The position numbers were made by a program, and so were the translations under genes. The notes beneath the pieces were generated by a model. The model was not told the origin of the DNA. It did not search any database and worked only from the letters and a program-made list of their open reading frames with translations. A stretch of 64,000 bases of DNA from Paenibacillus castaneae (GTDB lineage: Bacteria; Bacillota; Bacilli; Paenibacillales; Paenibacillaceae), in NCBI RefSeq assembly GCF_002884445.1, contig NZ_KZ614144.1, positions 2,060,290-2,124,289 on the forward strand, given 5' to 3'. Shown here one piece after another: positions 25,601-35,607 of this stretch. Every line of letters begins with the position of its first letter. Position 1 is the first letter of the stretch.

Positions 25601-25921
25601 ATGATAGCGGATGTGCCAGATTATATTGCTATATTGTTATATATAATATGTATTTGTTTTGAATAGCAAACCTGCGGAAAGTCCTTCTCTTTGGTAGGTC
25701 GTTGTTACTGTTAGGTCAAAAAACGTCTGCACCAGAAGACTCAATTTCATGCCTTTGCATAACATATTTTGTCGAAGCCATTGCAATTATATGATCAATA
25801 TAATAAACATATATTAGTGGGGGCTTGAATAAACGCAGCCGGGTGAAGGAGGGGGGGCAGGAGATAAGGCGCGCGTGATGATGCTGACCTACATACCAAT
25901 AACAAAACCGAGGTGTAGACC
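25601..25921. other. Gene-free AT-rich stretch
   Basis: About 320 bases without a credible gene. It holds AT-rich runs (TTATATATAATATG near 25640, ATATAATAAACATATATTAG near 25800) that may contain the promoter of the GxGYxYP gene, but no -35/-10 pair with good spacing could be fixed. A G-rich GGAGGGGGGGCAGG is at 25846-25860. No stable terminator hairpin was found after the nitroreductase gene. Confidence 0.4.
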
Positions 25922-27979
25922 ATGTTACGTAAGCTTACTGTTATCGGACTCGTGATTGTCTGTACATTATCCATGTCATTGGGTGCATCGGCTGCTGATT
26001 CCAAGGATAAAACGCAGGCGAGCACGATTTCTTGGCCAGAAAAGCAAGCGCTTCCAAATTTTTCGAAAGTTAAACATCTGGACGTGGCGGATATTTATGA
26101 TGCGCCCGGCGACATAAAGCTTCTAATGGCAACCTTACAAGGCATTGTCAACCGTGCCGAGCCCCGGATTTATTTGCTTGAGAGTAAAGAGGAAGGGAAG
26201 TTCGCTTGGCTGAACGACCTCGATGTGACTTACAAGGTAAGAGATGACTACTGGCAGATTGTCCAAACTTACAAGAAAGAGATAAATGGAATCATTATAT
26301 ACGATCCTAAGATTCCGGATTCCGTCAACGTAGCAACGACACTTGCCGGCTTGAAGAGCGCAGTGGTCGCAAGCCCTGAGCTGGCGAAGAAGCTGCAAGC
26401 CGCACCGTATAGCTTGAAGGTGCTGGATGACCTGCAAGGGAAATTCAAGGATCGGATGGACGCATATACATGGCAGTACGAGAATTTATGGAGCCAGACA
26501 ACACATCGAATGCTCGTTGGGCTTAGCCCAGATACCTCGATCAGGCTTCCGGACAACCAAGCCGATCTATTCAAAGTGATTGCGGAAGATACGACGCAGG
26601 AGCGGGACGCGAATAATCGGAAGGTGTATGAGCTTGATCTAAACGCAGGTCTCGGTAAACCAGATGTCTATCTTCGGTTTGAGGATGCGTTCCCACAGGA
26701 CGGCTGGGGCACGGCGGTCCATGAGGTTACAATCAAAGCCGACGGCAAAACGATTGCGACGTTCATCCCGGGTACTCCGGAGGAAGAGTCGTTCTTGTAT
26801 GATCGGCAGGACTCTCAGTTATCAGCAGGAAGTGGAGGACATCGATTCGCCGACAATAACCGTTACTTCATCTATAAATTCACGCCGCCTGCCGGTACCA
26901 AGCAATTAACAGCTTCCATCGAGATGTGGAATCAATACAAGGTTTCTGTTAGCAGCGCTCAGCCTGTATCCTCTGAGAAAAAGGAGCCATACGGCTACCT
27001 GCGCGATTATGCGGTTGCGAACAAAGCGATGGTGTTCTGGCTTGATTCCAACGTGCCGGAACAGAAAGCGCTTTTCCAGAAAATTTTGTCGGACGTGAAG
27101 CCGGGCACGCCATATCTAGGCTGGTTCAGCAATGATGTCGACGGGGAATTCAGCGGTGTAGAGATTACATCCAGTTACGGTGTCTATGTTCTCGCAGCCG
27201 ATTGGTTCAGCAATTTGACGGTATTCTCCGGAACCAAGTCGAGCGGGGCCAAAGCTAAAGCAGCAAAAACGCCAAAGCTGGAAAACAAAATTTATGTCAC
27301 GTATACATTCAGCGAAGGGGATAACTTCCAATATAATCAGCATAGAATGCGTGTCCTATGGGATGATCCTAGCCGCGGTCAAGTACCGATAAATTGGACG
27401 TCCAGTCCCTTGCTTTATGATGGCGCTCCAGCAATGCTGAATTATTATCAGGAGACCGCTACGAATAATGATCTTCTTATTGCAGGACCTTCGGGTGCAG
27501 GCTACTTCTACCCGAATGCATGGCCTATTGGCTCCTTCTCTGATTTCCTGAAGCAGACCTACTCCTATATGGAGAAGACGGGGATGACGATTCCTTATGT
27601 ATTAAATCGTATTAACAGTGAGAATGTGCCGCTTAGTGACGCTCATGCTGCAGCTTATATTAAGGAGTACAAAGCTCAAGGGCTGTTCTTAAGCTGGGAA
27701 AATCATCATGGCGTAGAGATTGTCGGAGGCAAGCTTCCTGTCTCAACAATTAACGGCATAAGCACGGTGCAGGACGGTCAGAAGGTTCTTGCCGACGCCA
27801 AGGCCAAATGGGATGGGAAATCACCTCTATTCGTATCCTTAGGATTGCTCGCATGGAGCCTGACGCCTTCAGATGTTGCCGAGCTGCAAGCATCTCTTGG
27901 ATCGGATTATGTGCCGGTTCGTGCCGATCAGTATTTCTCGTTGATTCGCAGCGCGAATGGATTGCCTGCAAAGCCATAA
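25922..27979 (+). CDS. Secreted GxGYxYP-type protein, putative glycan-active
   Basis: A 685-residue secreted protein with a signal peptide (about 1-24, GASAADS). The defining motif, G-A-G-Y-F-Y-P in AGPSGAGYFYPNAWP, is present around residues 523-529. The N-terminal block (DIYDAPGDIKLLMATLQGIVNR, EPRIYLLE) is also typical of the GxGYxYP family, which is proposed but not shown to be glycoside hydrolases. A beta-rich insertion near 250-340 (LRFEDAFPQDGWGTAVHEVT) resembles a carbohydrate-binding sandwich. GAGGTG precedes ATG 25922. It stands alone between an AT-rich spacer and a terminator. Activity unknown. Confidence 0.8.
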   Translation: MLRKLTVIGLVIVCTLSMSLGASAADSKDKTQASTISWPEKQALPNFSKVKHLDVADIYDAPGDIKLLMATLQGIVNRAEPRIYLLESKEEGKFAWLNDLDVTYKVRDDYWQIVQTYKKEINGIIIYDPKIPDSVNVATTLAGLKSAVVASPELAKKLQAAPYSLKVLDDLQGKFKDRMDAYTWQYENLWSQTTHRMLVGLSPDTSIRLPDNQADLFKVIAEDTTQERDANNRKVYELDLNAGLGKPDVYLRFEDAFPQDGWGTAVHEVTIKADGKTIATFIPGTPEEESFLYDRQDSQLSAGSGGHRFADNNRYFIYKFTPPAGTKQLTASIEMWNQYKVSVSSAQPVSSEKKEPYGYLRDYAVANKAMVFWLDSNVPEQKALFQKILSDVKPGTPYLGWFSNDVDGEFSGVEITSSYGVYVLAADWFSNLTVFSGTKSSGAKAKAAKTPKLENKIYVTYTFSEGDNFQYNQHRMRVLWDDPSRGQVPINWTSSPLLYDGAPAMLNYYQETATNNDLLIAGPSGAGYFYPNAWPIGSFSDFLKQTYSYMEKTGMTIPYVLNRINSENVPLSDAHAAAYIKEYKAQGLFLSWENHHGVEIVGGKLPVSTINGISTVQDGQKVLADAKAKWDGKSPLFVSLGLLAWSLTPSDVAELQASLGSDYVPVRADQYFSLIRSANGLPAKP

Positions 27980-28045
27980 CAGAAGGCAATGAAATGCTGA
28001 TTATGACGACGTCGACGAAATGAAGTAAATCAGGATTTGATTCTG

Positions 28046-28095
28046 CCAAACAGCAAATAAACACGCCTGCTAAGGCGTGTTTATTTGCTGTTTGG
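28046..28095. terminator. Perfect 22-bp inverted repeat, bidirectional-type terminator
   Basis: The arms 28046-28067 and 28074-28095 are exact complements with loop TGCTAA. The GC core (ACACGCC/GGCGTGT) is followed by TTTATTTGCTGTTT. It ends the GxGYxYP transcript. Confidence 0.8.
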
Positions 28096-28251
28096 TAAAT
28101 TCGTCGCAACAAGAGGCAATTGAATAGGACATCTTTACAATGTCTATAAATAAAATTGATATTTGGAAAATATGGAATAGGTACACTTAATCTGTTCTGG
28201 GCTAGTGACCAAAGGAACAAGAAACAGCAAGAAGAGAGGAGCATGACATCA

Positions 28252-31200
28252 GTGGTTATTAAAGGTAGGTATAAGCAATGGATTTCGATTATGGTTATCA
28301 GCTGCTTGCTTCTAGGAATTGTGCCTATGAGCTTTGCGGAAGGAGCAGTGGGCGATGGCGAGAATCAATCGGTTCAATCATCCGTTTACGATGCATCCGC
28401 TCAAGCGTTTGCTTTCATCGAAGGAAATTCGGAGGCTCCCCCTCTGCTTATAACAGAAATGGTACCAGATACTAATAACGTTAATGGGGCAGACGCGTAC
28501 GAGTTTGTGGAGGTTTACAACAATACGAGCAAGCCGATTAACTTTAACGAGGATTATTATTTCTATTATAATAATGCGAATAAATGGTCGATGACGAATG
28601 CTTCGGATCAAGTAGTTATTCCTGCTGGCGAAGCGATTGTTTTCTGGATCATGAATGGATTCAATGCTGAATTAACAGAGGAGCAGTTCGTTGCTAACCT
28701 TCCCTCGACAGCCAGTCTGAAGGAAGGCGTTAATTTATTCCGTTTAAACGGCGGCGCCGGGATGGCTAACACAGCCTCACGCAACCTGCAAATAAAGGAT
28801 AGATCAACGGACAGCTTGATTGTTTCTGCTACTTATGAAGCGAAGCATGTCAAATTGAATATGGGGATCTTCTTCAAGCTTCCGACTGAGGGAAGCAAGG
28901 TAATGACGGTCATTTCACCAGAATCCGGGACTTTACCCGCGACACCAGGCGTCGTAACGCCGGAGCAGATAGCTTCTTCAACGAAGCCCGTTCTACAGCC
29001 TGAAATTATACATACTCCGCCACAGAAGGTTGATGCAGCCGATTACGAAGTAGTTGCTGCTGTCAAAAACTTAACAAGCGTTGAGGGAGAAGCACTGCCG
29101 CCTGTGGAGCTGCTATACAAAACCCCTGCACAAGCGAGATACACAGCAGTAACGATGCTGCCGAAGCAAGACGATGAATACACGGCTATTATTCCAATGG
29201 CTGCATTTGTAGAATCTAAGCTTGAGTACAAAATTAGAGTTAAAAATACGGTGAAAACCTACACCATTCAGGTAAATATTCCTGAGTTCGAATCAGAGAA
29301 GGCGCCGCTCCTTCTTATTACAGAGCTGCTGCCTAACTCTACGAATGTAAAGGGCACATCTGCGGATGCCTACGAATTTATTGAAGTATACAATAATACG
29401 AATCAACCGATTAATTTCAAAAATTATAAGATTTATTATCGTTATCCAGATAAAGGGCCTTCTGCGGATGTGAAATGGGCTTCAACAAAAGACAGTTTTT
29501 TCATTCCGGCTCAACAATCGGTTGTTTTCTGGATCAAGAACAGTTCAAATGATGATTATAAAGTCGAAGATTTTAATACGTTTTTCAATACCAATTTTAT
29601 AGAAAATGAACATTTATTCATCATAAAGAGCGATGGAATGGCTAATTCCGGCCGACGCGCGGTCGTCATCAAGACAAATACAGAGAAAGAGATTTCTGCT
29701 GCGTATTACGATGCAGATACAACCTATGACGGAGGCGTCAAGGGTGATGAAACGAAAGAAGATCGGGGTATTCAATACAATTATCCTGTAAGTGGCAGTA
29801 CGACTATGATCAAAGCCAGCTCCAGCCTATCGATAGCTACACCGGGTATGATTGATCCGTCGCAGGTTCCGGCTGTGCCTGTTCCGGTTATTCAAGATAC
29901 AATTGAACCAACAGTCGAGGATTTAACTGGGATAACCCAAATTGATCAGTCAAACAGCCTTGATCTTAAGGCGTTTGCCAATGATGACAAAGAGATTACT
30001 TCGGTAGAGGTTTTCATCCGTTCGGATAAACAGCTTGCGTTTGTTAGCCACAACCTTGCACAGGATTATAGTGATAGTCTGTACCATTACAAGCTGTCCT
30101 CTGCAGATTTAATTGGAAGGTCTTATATTGAGTATTATTTCAGTGCTTCAGATGGGATGAACGTAGTAGAAACGCCCAAATATAAAGTAGAAATAACAGG
30201 AGGTCCTGATCAGTCGGAGCTTCGTCTTAATGTGACGGACGGCGATATTTTGAGCGGTGCTGCAATCGTCAAGGGTACATCTCAAAACGCTGCTTCATCA
30301 GCACTGACATTAAGTATTGATGATAAGCAGCTTGCTGGCGACACGTTTCCTGCACTTGAGAATGATGCATATTTCGTTTTTGATGCCAAAAATGTGGACT
30401 ATTATTTCAAAAATGGGATTACAATGGGTCCTCCTGAATTAGGCGATGCTTCGATCCTGTATACGTTTATGGACCCAATCCCAACCTATACGACGTTGTC
30501 GTTCCCTATCTCTTCTGCTCGTCTCCAGCTTGGAGAGGATAACGTTATTTATATTCGTGCGGGATCGAAATCATCTCCGTTCGATCCGCGGCCAGAAGAG
30601 AATAAAGATGATTTCGAAATCCGGAATGTACGTCTCTTACTAGCGGATGGCACTGAGATATGGGATCCGCTTTATGCTGAGCGAGACAAAGAAATTAAGA
30701 TGGGCGATAGTACCGGCAAGCATGAATGGATCGGGTTCAAATTCAACCTAGATTCAGAAATGCTTAAATCGAAGGCCTATCAATGGAACACAACTGAAGT
30801 AACAGACGGAATACATCTAATTAAAGTGAATGACGGACTTAAAGAAGTTACGGCGGAAATTACAGTTGATAATACGGCTCCTTCCATTAAAGCAAGTGTA
30901 GAAGAAGGAAAGCTGTACCGTGGTCATTTCGAGATTAATGCGGAAATCAAGGATACGTATGCTGGTGTTTCGCAAGTAGAAGCGAAGCTTGATCAGCAGG
31001 TGATTAGGCTTCCGTATGCAGTCTCGTCAGGTATGCTTGCGGCGGGCTCTCATACCTTATTTATTAAAGCAACCGACAAAGTGGGTAACGCTGCTGAAAC
31101 GACGATTACTTTCCAGGTGCCTGATGAGAATCCTTTTAAGCCTGAGCTTGTGGCGCCGATTAATGGTGAAAGCAGCGTAAGCAATAGCCCGACTTTAACG

Positions 31201-34002
31201 GTAAAGGTGGATGATCCCACTGGAGATGCGTTAGACGTATCATTCTTGAAAGGCTTTAAATACGATAGCAATCGATCGGAAGGGTTCATAGGCTTTATGA
31301 ATGCCTCCGATACCGAGCCTCCTAAGGTTATGATTCCTAGAGGAGAGCACGCTCTGACTGCTGAAGATTACTCGAAAATTAGCGCTGCAGACGGTCAATA
31401 TTTAACTAATGATTCCGTGGAGCAATTTCCTTATCAGCGTTATGAAATTAAGCTTGATCCAACGATTCAAGCAACGGATCAAATTGCAATCGAATGGAAG
31501 GGAAAATCGCTAGAAGGAAGAAAGGTAAGTCTATACGTATGGAGTGTTAAGACTGGGAAATGGGAGCAACTGACTCATCAAATCGCAGGCGACGAGGACT
31601 TTGAGCTTAAGTCAGTTGTGACAGCAGGTGATTATGCGGATGAGGGAACGATCCAAATACTCATTCAGGATGAGATCGCGGCTGCTGCTTTATCAGCATC
31701 TCCGGTTACTGAAGATCGCTATTATTTCTCTTTTGTATGGATGTCTGATACACAGTATTATTCGCAAAGCTATCCGTATATTTATCAGAAAAATGTGAAA
31801 TGGATTGCAGATAACAAAGACAAAATAAACCTCCAGTATGTGATTCATACGGGCGATGTTGTCGACAAAGAGTATCAGGAGTACCAATGGCTTGAAGCTG
31901 ACAAAGATATGAAGGTACTCGAGGATGCTAACATTCCATATGGCGTGCTGGCCGGCAATCATGATGTAGGTCATCAGAATAACGACTATACGAAATTCAG
32001 CCAATACTTCGGTGACTGGCGATTTAAGGATATGCCGACATTCGGCGGCTCCTATATGAATAATCGAGGACATTATGATCTGGTATCAGCTGGCGGGAAT
32101 GATTTTATTATCGTGTATATGGGCTGGGGACTTGCAGATGCGGAAATTGATTGGATGAATGAAATTGTATCCCAATATCCAGAACGCAAAGCGATCCTTG
32201 CCTTGCATGAATATATGCTTGTATCGAATAACCGTGCTCCGATTGCTGATAAAATTTATGAAAAGGTCGTCGTGCCGAATAAAAATGTCTTCGCCACTCT
32301 GTCTGGTCACTATCATGACGCACAGCTTAAAATAGATGAGCTGGATGACGACGGTGATGGTAAGAATGATCGTAAAGTCTATCAAATACTTGCTGATTAT
32401 CAAGGTGCGCCGGAAGGCGGTCTTGGCTATATACGTCTCATGCAATTTGATATCCAAAACAACAAGCTTCACATGAAGACCTATTCGCCATATTTGGATC
32501 AATACAATTACTACGACCCGATTGAACATCCAGGTAAGGATGAATTTTCGCTTGATCTGGATTTGCAGCCGAAGACAAAACGTGTTGCTACCGACTATAT
32601 CGGAGTGAAGGTGTACACGGATCAGCTCATTGGAAAGCAGAGCAATGTGTCAAGTGGCACTTTAGCATCTGTCAATTGGAGTAATCTGGCTGACAATGCT
32701 TTTCATCAATGGTACGTCATTGTGGAGGATGCTAACAGCGGTAGGTCAATGTCGGATATATGGGGCTTCCACACAGGAACTGATTCTGGAGCGGGTGAGA
32801 AACCTACGCCTTCACCTGACCCAACACCAACGCCAGTACCGACTCCGATAACTGACAAAGGCATTATACAATTGGAAATTGGAATGAATGGCGAGAATTT
32901 GGTTGAACGCTCTATTCTGGATCAGGCTATGAAACAGTCCGTTGACGGAAAGGTGGGCATTCATATCAAGGGCTCGGTTAGCGATACAAAAAATGTAAAG
33001 CTATCGCTTGACGCTGCTGGATTGCAAGACTTGAAGACTCGCAAGCTAACCTTGGAAATAGTGACGCCAGCTTTAACGGTTACTGTGCCGGCTGCGTCGC
33101 TGCCTGACGGAATCGACAACGCCGATAAGGTCATCATCGAGCTTAATTCGTTAAGTGAGACTGTTTCGAATGGAGGAATAGGAGCTGGAAGTGAGCTTAC
33201 TTCATTGGGACTTGTTTACGACCTGAAATTCAGTAAAGTAAAGGCTCAAAAGGAGTCAATTGTTCAAAAGCTCGATGGACCGATTACGATCGTCCTTACG
33301 TTGTCAGATGAACAGCTGAGTAAGATAGATTCCGATTATGCAGGTATTTACGAGCTGAATGATGGGAAAGCAATCTATTTGGGAGGCAGATCTGCAGGCA
33401 ATCGCATTACATTCGATATTAATGGCCTCTCTCCATTTGCTGTAATGGAATATCACAAAAGCTTTGCGGATATTAAAGGAAATTGGGCTGAGCCATTCAT
33501 TCAGAAGCTGGCTGCAAAGCATATCATCAGCGGAATTGATCTGGATAATTATGGACCAAAGCAGAATGTATCCCGCGCAGATTTTGCGACGCTTGTGATT
33601 CGTACTCTAGGATTAAAGGAGTTAGAGGAGGGAGCAGTCTCGAAATTCACGGATGTGTCTGAGGGCGCTTATTATACAGGATATGTAGCTAAGGCTGCTG
33701 AGTTGGGACTCATCCAAGGCAGTGACGGCAAGTTCCGTCCGAAGGATACTGTAACCCGTGAGGAAGCTGCAGTTATCATTGATCGAATGGCAGTATACAT
33801 GGACAAATCGAAGAAGGATCTCAGCGCTAGTCCATCTTTCGCAGATATGATTCATGTATCCCCATGGGCGCAGGAAGCTGTCAACCATTCGAAGACACTC
33901 GGTATCATTAATGGCAAGGGCGACAATAGATTTGATCCGCAAGGTCAAGTGACGCGAGCGGAAATAGCCAAAATGCTATATCAAATATTGAATATTTCAT
34001 AG
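28252..34002 (+). CDS. Giant SLH-anchored lamin-tail / metallophosphoesterase surface protein
   Basis: About 1916 residues. After a signal peptide come two lamin-tail-type domains (LLITEMVPDTNNVNGADAYE near 62; LLITELLPNSTNVKG near 350), Ig/fibronectin-like beta regions to about 1150, then a calcineurin-like phosphoesterase domain. Its metal motifs are D1166-T-Q1168, GD1202-xxD, GN1236-H1237-D1238 and GH1353-x-H1355. A Pro/Thr linker (near 1520) and three S-layer-homology repeats (about 1737-1916) follow, anchoring it to the cell wall. The first metal motif has Gln where His is usual. GTG 28252 lies 10 bases after AGGAG; ATG 28243 is only one base from it and is less likely. It may remove phosphate or cleave phosphodiesters at the surface; the substrate is unknown. 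Confidence 0.82.
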   Translation: MVIKGRYKQWISIMVISCLLLGIVPMSFAEGAVGDGENQSVQSSVYDASAQAFAFIEGNSEAPPLLITEMVPDTNNVNGADAYEFVEVYNNTSKPINFNEDYYFYYNNANKWSMTNASDQVVIPAGEAIVFWIMNGFNAELTEEQFVANLPSTASLKEGVNLFRLNGGAGMANTASRNLQIKDRSTDSLIVSATYEAKHVKLNMGIFFKLPTEGSKVMTVISPESGTLPATPGVVTPEQIASSTKPVLQPEIIHTPPQKVDAADYEVVAAVKNLTSVEGEALPPVELLYKTPAQARYTAVTMLPKQDDEYTAIIPMAAFVESKLEYKIRVKNTVKTYTIQVNIPEFESEKAPLLLITELLPNSTNVKGTSADAYEFIEVYNNTNQPINFKNYKIYYRYPDKGPSADVKWASTKDSFFIPAQQSVVFWIKNSSNDDYKVEDFNTFFNTNFIENEHLFIIKSDGMANSGRRAVVIKTNTEKEISAAYYDADTTYDGGVKGDETKEDRGIQYNYPVSGSTTMIKASSSLSIATPGMIDPSQVPAVPVPVIQDTIEPTVEDLTGITQIDQSNSLDLKAFANDDKEITSVEVFIRSDKQLAFVSHNLAQDYSDSLYHYKLSSADLIGRSYIEYYFSASDGMNVVETPKYKVEITGGPDQSELRLNVTDGDILSGAAIVKGTSQNAASSALTLSIDDKQLAGDTFPALENDAYFVFDAKNVDYYFKNGITMGPPELGDASILYTFMDPIPTYTTLSFPISSARLQLGEDNVIYIRAGSKSSPFDPRPEENKDDFEIRNVRLLLADGTEIWDPLYAERDKEIKMGDSTGKHEWIGFKFNLDSEMLKSKAYQWNTTEVTDGIHLIKVNDGLKEVTAEITVDNTAPSIKASVEEGKLYRGHFEINAEIKDTYAGVSQVEAKLDQQVIRLPYAVSSGMLAAGSHTLFIKATDKVGNAAETTITFQVPDENPFKPELVAPINGESSVSNSPTLTVKVDDPTGDALDVSFLKGFKYDSNRSEGFIGFMNASDTEPPKVMIPRGEHALTAEDYSKISAADGQYLTNDSVEQFPYQRYEIKLDPTIQATDQIAIEWKGKSLEGRKVSLYVWSVKTGKWEQLTHQIAGDEDFELKSVVTAGDYADEGTIQILIQDEIAAAALSASPVTEDRYYFSFVWMSDTQYYSQSYPYIYQKNVKWIADNKDKINLQYVIHTGDVVDKEYQEYQWLEADKDMKVLEDANIPYGVLAGNHDVGHQNNDYTKFSQYFGDWRFKDMPTFGGSYMNNRGHYDLVSAGGNDFIIVYMGWGLADAEIDWMNEIVSQYPERKAILALHEYMLVSNNRAPIADKIYEKVVVPNKNVFATLSGHYHDAQLKIDELDDDGDGKNDRKVYQILADYQGAPEGGLGYIRLMQFDIQNNKLHMKTYSPYLDQYNYYDPIEHPGKDEFSLDLDLQPKTKRVATDYIGVKVYTDQLIGKQSNVSSGTLASVNWSNLADNAFHQWYVIVEDANSGRSMSDIWGFHTGTDSGAGEKPTPSPDPTPTPVPTPITDKGIIQLEIGMNGENLVERSILDQAMKQSVDGKVGIHIKGSVSDTKNVKLSLDAAGLQDLKTRKLTLEIVTPALTVTVPAASLPDGIDNADKVIIELNSLSETVSNGGIGAGSELTSLGLVYDLKFSKVKAQKESIVQKLDGPITIVLTLSDEQLSKIDSDYAGIYELNDGKAIYLGGRSAGNRITFDINGLSPFAVMEYHKSFADIKGNWAEPFIQKLAAKHIISGIDLDNYGPKQNVSRADFATLVIRTLGLKELEEGAVSKFTDVSEGAYYTGYVAKAAELGLIQGSDGKFRPKDTVTREEAAVIIDRMAVYMDKSKKDLSASPSFADMIHVSPWAQEAVNHSKTLGIINGKGDNRFDPQGQVTRAEIAKMLYQILNIS

Positions 34003-34012
34003 CATGGAAACA

Positions 34013-34047
34013 AAAATCAGGCAGCGTTTAAGCGCTGCCTGATTTTT
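34013..34047. terminator. Bidirectional terminator between convergent genes
   Basis: AATCAGGCAGCG pairs with CGCTGCCTGATT around a six-base loop, with seven T after it and five A before it. It serves the SLH protein gene on the plus strand and the symporter gene on the minus strand. Confidence 0.88.
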
Positions 34048-34082
34048 TTGTAGCGAAATTTTATTTATTAATCACTGATTAT

Positions 34083-35486
34083 CTATTCTTGTCTCATTAT
34101 CGTTAATTCTTCATTTAATTTAACCAAATTTTTCTTAGTCAAATTGTAGAGCAAGTAGATGGAGAGCAGTGCTATTAGTGAACCTAAAGCCGGAACTAAA
34201 GTAATAATGCTCTTAATTCCTGCTGCCACCTTCTCGGATTGCTCTGCAATGCCTGAGTTATAACCGGCTGCTACCAATGCGAATCCGCCAATACCGCCCG
34301 CTGCTGCCTGACCAATCTTCCTTACTAAGGAATAGACGGAGTACACGGTTCCTTCTTCACGGTTTCCGGTAATTCTTTCTTGATTATCGATGCAATCCGA
34401 AACCAAAGCCCATATTAGAATGTTTAGGAAAGCCAGCCCGAAGCCGGATATACAGTTTAATACCATATAAACATAAGGGCTCGTGATCGGTAGTAAAAAC
34501 ATAAGTGTATTTACGACGAATGCGATAATTAAGCCGATTGTTGCTGTTTCTTTCTTGCCGAATCGCTTAGCGAGTGGAGATATAATCGGCATCGCCAGAA
34601 AGCTTGAAGCTAGTCCGATTAATCCAGACAAAGCGATAAGATTTGGTGCATGAAAGTAATCCTTGAATAAATAAGGGGTTAGGGCATTAACGGTCATATA
34701 AGACGCAAGAAATCCAAAAGAAGTGAGCATGAGCCCCAATAGCGCTCTGTTTTTCGCAATTCCTTTCAAGGACTTCAATAAATTGTTTTTCTTGGATGGC
34801 TTAGATACCCGGACCCTTTCAACAGATAACTTATAGGAACTGAAGTAGAAAACGTTCGCAAGAACTGCGCATATTGCAGCGATAGTTAGAAATCCTTGTG
34901 CTGTTGGTGATTTCCCCGAGCCGAATATTATCATTGGAGCAACAACCATAATAAATACGTTAGCCAAAAGAGCGCCGAGTGTTCGGAATGTAGATAAAGA
35001 AGTTCTTTCAATCGGATCTGTTGTAATGACAGATGCCATTGAACCGTAGGGAATATTGATGGTTGAATAAGCTAATCCCCAAACAATATAAGCAATACTG
35101 GCAACGACTACTTTCCAGCTTTCGTTTACCGGGAAATGCATAAATGTGAGTACACCGAAAGCGGTTACAGGAATCGCACTAAATAATAGATAAGGTCTAA
35201 ACTTCCCTCTGGGACCTACTGGTCTTGAATCGATGAAGGAACCCCATGCGATGTCGAATATGGCATCTAAAACTCGTGCTACGAGTAAAATCATACCAGC
35301 GGCAGCTGCGGAAATCCCGTAAATATCGGTATAAAATAACATTAAATATCCACCGATTAAGGCGAAAAACAAGTCATTTCCCATATCGCCAAACATATAT
35401 CCGATCTTGTCTCTATTACCAAATTTTCTTACCTTCTCTGTAGAAGGAATGACGATGTCATTTACAACTTCTCTCACTGCATTCAT
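34083..35486 (-). CDS. GPH-family glycoside/glucuronide:cation symporter
   Basis: A 467-residue membrane protein with about twelve segments, of the glycoside-pentoside-hexuronide symporter family (MelB/UidB type). Markers are the N-terminal DKIGYMFGDMGNDLFFALIG and DAIFDIAWGSFIDSRP with the conserved membrane-embedded Asp residues, and LFSAIPVTAFGVLTF after GKFRPYL. GGGAGTGAG precedes its ATG. It lies downstream of the beta-glucuronidase gene on the same strand, so import of glucuronides with Na+ or H+ is the likely task. A hairpin (35526-35569) lies between the two genes. Confidence 0.88.
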   Translation of the reverse strand: MNAVREVVNDIVIPSTEKVRKFGNRDKIGYMFGDMGNDLFFALIGGYLMLFYTDIYGISAAAAGMILLVARVLDAIFDIAWGSFIDSRPVGPRGKFRPYLLFSAIPVTAFGVLTFMHFPVNESWKVVVASIAYIVWGLAYSTINIPYGSMASVITTDPIERTSLSTFRTLGALLANVFIMVVAPMIIFGSGKSPTAQGFLTIAAICAVLANVFYFSSYKLSVERVRVSKPSKKNNLLKSLKGIAKNRALLGLMLTSFGFLASYMTVNALTPYLFKDYFHAPNLIALSGLIGLASSFLAMPIISPLAKRFGKKETATIGLIIAFVVNTLMFLLPITSPYVYMVLNCISGFGLAFLNILIWALVSDCIDNQERITGNREEGTVYSVYSLVRKIGQAAAGGIGGFALVAAGYNSGIAEQSEKVAAGIKSIITLVPALGSLIALLSIYLLYNLTKKNLVKLNEELTIMRQE

Positions 35487-35525
35487 TCGTGCTCACTCCC
35501 ATCGAAATCTTGTCTCTGATGATGA

Positions 35526-35569
35526 GGAGTCTGACTACTTTTGTCCGCAATAATCAATAATCAGACTCC
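35526..35569 (-). terminator. Hairpin between beta-glucuronidase and symporter genes
   Basis: GGAGTCTGA (35526-35534) pairs with TCAGACTCC (35561-35569) across a 26-base loop. It has no T-run on the minus strand, so RNA processing or partial attenuation is likelier than full termination. Confidence 0.4.
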
Positions 35570-35607
35570 CATTTGTTTAAGTTAAACGCTTAGCTGCGGA
35601 TGGCCAA

